This document shows positions 62,478 through 64,000 of a stretch of DNA of 64,000 bases, piece after piece. Origin of the DNA: Brevibacterium sp. S22 (lineage in GTDB: Bacteria; Actinomycetota; Actinomycetes; Actinomycetales; Brevibacteriaceae); contig NZ_RHFG01000001.1 in assembly GCF_004745485.1 (NCBI RefSeq), positions 406,791-470,790 on the forward strand, in the 5' to 3' direction. Position numbers and translations under genes: made by a program. The first letter of the stretch is position 1. Each line of letters opens with the position of its first letter. The notes below the pieces were generated by a model. The model saw only the letters and a list, made by a program, of their open reading frames with translations. It made no database searches and had not been told where the DNA came from.

Positions 62478-63761
62478 GTGGATAGAGTGTTGTGCAGGGT
62501 CAACCGTAAAGTCTCAGTGGTCCTTTCCGACGACGGAACCAGGATCCACCTGGTGAACAAGGGAGAAATTCAATCAGCGTGGGTGCTTGCCAACTTTGAT
62601 CAGATTCAGGTCATCGCACCGAAGAGCTTCTGGAACTCGGGCTACCTTAGATTCGTCTCAAGCGTTTCCGCGGATCCGTCGGGAGCCAAATACTCTCCCC
62701 ACTCCGATCCCGACGCTGTGGTCATCGTCGACCGACGCGATCTCCAGGCAGGAGCCATTGTCATGCACGATCTGCGTACAGAACTCGGCGTGCCTGTCAT
62801 CGGCAACGGCATCTCCGATGAACATGGCGCGTCACCGAATGCCGCTGGCGGAATCAACATTTCGGTACGCGACAAGAAGGGCCATGAAGTTATCAGGCTA
62901 ACCGAAACGATCATCGCCCTCGACGACGTGAGAGTGGAGATGTCTATCGACAAGGTTGAAGAGATCCGGGTCAAAAACGCAACGTTCGGCTCGAAATTCG
63001 TGCAACTAGTGCCCACGGGGAGTATTGATGCTTGGCCTCAGTCCGCCCCAGATCCCGAGTTCCCACTGGCTGTAAATACCGAAAGGGTCTTCGGTACAGA
63101 ATCATTCGGAGCTTTTCTCCAAGCGATCGAGCTTCGCCATCCAGAACGCCTGGTCCGGTTGCATAAGAGAGACGAACAAGATCGGGCCCTGGCGCGTTTC
63201 CACCGGGAGCTGCATAGGACCACCGGCGACCCGGTCCCAATCCCCCCTGGCGCAATGATCTTCGGAGTAGGTGTCTATGAACACGAAATCTGGTTGGGGG
63301 ATGCGCATCGTGACGCCAGCATCGGTGGATCGATCTTGGGCGTATCAGCAGAATATTCGGTCTCGGGAAACATCATCACGACTACAACTACAGCCACGTC
63401 TATGGCTGGCAATACACATATCCAACGGCCACAGGACGAGCGGGTCTTCCAGCTCAACGTGACCGGCCCTGAAGTATCTTTCACTTCGACAGCAAGCGCT
63501 GGCGATGGTGCTACCGACGCGCTCGTCAGCGGTCTCGTAAACGTGATTAACATGGCAAGTCACGCAGCAGGGCGGGCGGGAGCACAGACACAGAGCTCGG
63601 CAATTCCTCCGAAGCCGCAAAGAGACCCAAAAGCTGCCGATCAGTCTCTGGTCGAGTCGGATAACGGAAACTCAGAAGCGCTTCGCCGGCTCCTAAAACT
63701 CTATACATCGGGACTCATCACCGAGGAAGAATTCGCACAAGCGCGAGCTGACCTTCGCTAA
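62478..63761 (+). CDS. DUF4429-like / SHOCT-domain protein
   Basis: 427 aa from a GTG at 62478, which has AGGAGG upstream. Two PH-like beta-rich modules fill the N-terminal part (the first has SGYLRFVSSVS, as in DUF4429). The C-terminus is a short SHOCT helix pair (EALRRLLKLYTSGLITEEEF). SHOCT modules mediate oligomerisation or membrane association. The central region is Thr/Ser/Gly-rich (ITTTTTATSMAG). The frame is open upstream to a TTG at 62406. Function unknown. Confidence 0.75.
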   Translation: MDRVLCRVNRKVSVVLSDDGTRIHLVNKGEIQSAWVLANFDQIQVIAPKSFWNSGYLRFVSSVSADPSGAKYSPHSDPDAVVIVDRRDLQAGAIVMHDLRTELGVPVIGNGISDEHGASPNAAGGINISVRDKKGHEVIRLTETIIALDDVRVEMSIDKVEEIRVKNATFGSKFVQLVPTGSIDAWPQSAPDPEFPLAVNTERVFGTESFGAFLQAIELRHPERLVRLHKRDEQDRALARFHRELHRTTGDPVPIPPGAMIFGVGVYEHEIWLGDAHRDASIGGSILGVSAEYSVSGNIITTTTTATSMAGNTHIQRPQDERVFQLNVTGPEVSFTSTASAGDGATDALVSGLVNVINMASHAAGRAGAQTQSSAIPPKPQRDPKAADQSLVESDNGNSEALRRLLKLYTSGLITEEEFAQARADLR

Positions 63762-63780
63762 TCAAACACGCCCCTACCTA

Positions 63781-64000
63781 GGGCATGTCTCCTTTATTGG
63801 CGGAGCCATGTCAGGATCGCGCTGATCACGACGGCCGCTCGATAGGTGATGGCGAGCTTGTCGTATCTCGTCGCTAACCCCCGCCATTGCTTGACGTAGG
63901 CAAACGAACGCTCCACCACGTTGCGGTTCCGGTAGACACCGGCGTCGAACGCCGGCGGCCGCCCACCTTTGCTACCGCGCTTCTTACGAGTCGCGATCTG
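63781..64000 (-). mobile_element. IS5-family insertion sequence, end inside window
   Basis: GGGCATGTCTCC at 63781 is typical of an IS5-type (IS427-like) terminal repeat. The transposase C-terminus follows immediately; the rest of the element lies beyond the window. Confidence 0.75.
63794..64000 (-). CDS. IS5-family transposase, C-terminal part
   Basis: 68 residues before the stop at 63794: RKKRGSKGGRPPAFDAGVYR, then NVVERSFAYVKQWRGLATRY, YDKLAITYRAAVVISAIL. The Glu of NVVERSF corresponds to the third DDE residue. The N-terminal part is outside the window. Confidence 0.9.
   Translation of the reverse strand, partial: QIATRKKRGSKGGRPPAFDAGVYRNRNVVERSFAYVKQWRGLATRYDKLAITYRAAVVISAILTWLRQ

Noticed and set aside
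37201..64000. Right attachment site of the integrative element
   Set aside because: No second copy of the tRNA 3' segment was found by eye; the end is probably outside the window or too diverged.

Overview
The window is a piece of a high-GC Gram-positive (Actinomycetota) chromosome. The evidence is the GC-rich coding, an actinobacterial-type inositol-1-phosphate synthase, an Lsr2 protein, frequent GTG starts, and many genes whose -10 hexamer sits 6-7 nt before the start codon (leaderless transcription). Gene content and style fit Brevibacterium or a close relative; that genus call is recollection and inference, not a search result.

Positions 1-35,100 look like ordinary chromosome. On the minus strand are a cut-off sodium:solute symporter with a small partner, a membrane-anchored sulfite-oxidase-family enzyme, an aldehyde dehydrogenase/DapA-family pair, a Bax-inhibitor-1 protein, an AbgT transporter, ino1, prfC, hrpA, an Nramp-related transporter without the usual metal motifs, and a DinB-like protein. 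On the plus strand are two coupled DUF202 proteins, an AEC carrier, a DUF1461-type membrane protein, a DUF418/histidine kinase/response regulator operon, and a TetR/hydrolase/amidohydrolase group in which the amidohydrolase is split by a frameshift. A MmyB-type XRE regulator, a divergent small membrane protein, PPK2 and an MFS permease close this part. Intergenic spaces carry a recurrent CCGAGGCGG motif, short tandem arrays and perfect-stem terminators.

At 35,139-35,212 lies a tRNA gene with anticodon UAA but a short variable loop. A tyrosine integrase, a wHTH regulator and an excisionase-like gene follow, which is the classical left end of an integrative element. From there to the right edge the DNA is visibly more AT-rich and mosaic. 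It holds small element genes; a transferred-looking catabolic operon (38.98-46.96 kb: MHS-type MFS, alpha/beta hydrolase with an extra N-terminal domain, ALDH, beta-hydroxyacid dehydrogenase, MBL-fold hydrolase, TcuA-like flavoprotein, GntR regulator); a probable PD-(D/E)XK nuclease with a PUA/EVE-like C-terminus (candidate defence gene); and a complete IS3 element.

Next comes a five-gene overlapping operon encoding a secreted crystallin-fold (I36-like) protein, a lipoprotein and a MacAB-like ABC system. After a serine resolvase come a secreted phospholipase-A2-like protein with membrane partners (the last truncated by a decayed IS3 copy), two relics of the resolvase 3' end, several small secreted or membrane proteins, an MT0933-like antitoxin-family protein, Lsr2, a SHOCT-domain protein and an IS5-type transposase cut by the window edge. 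The right half reads as an accessory island combining nutrient acquisition, defence and probable secreted effectors, probably silenced by its own Lsr2. No right attachment site was found.
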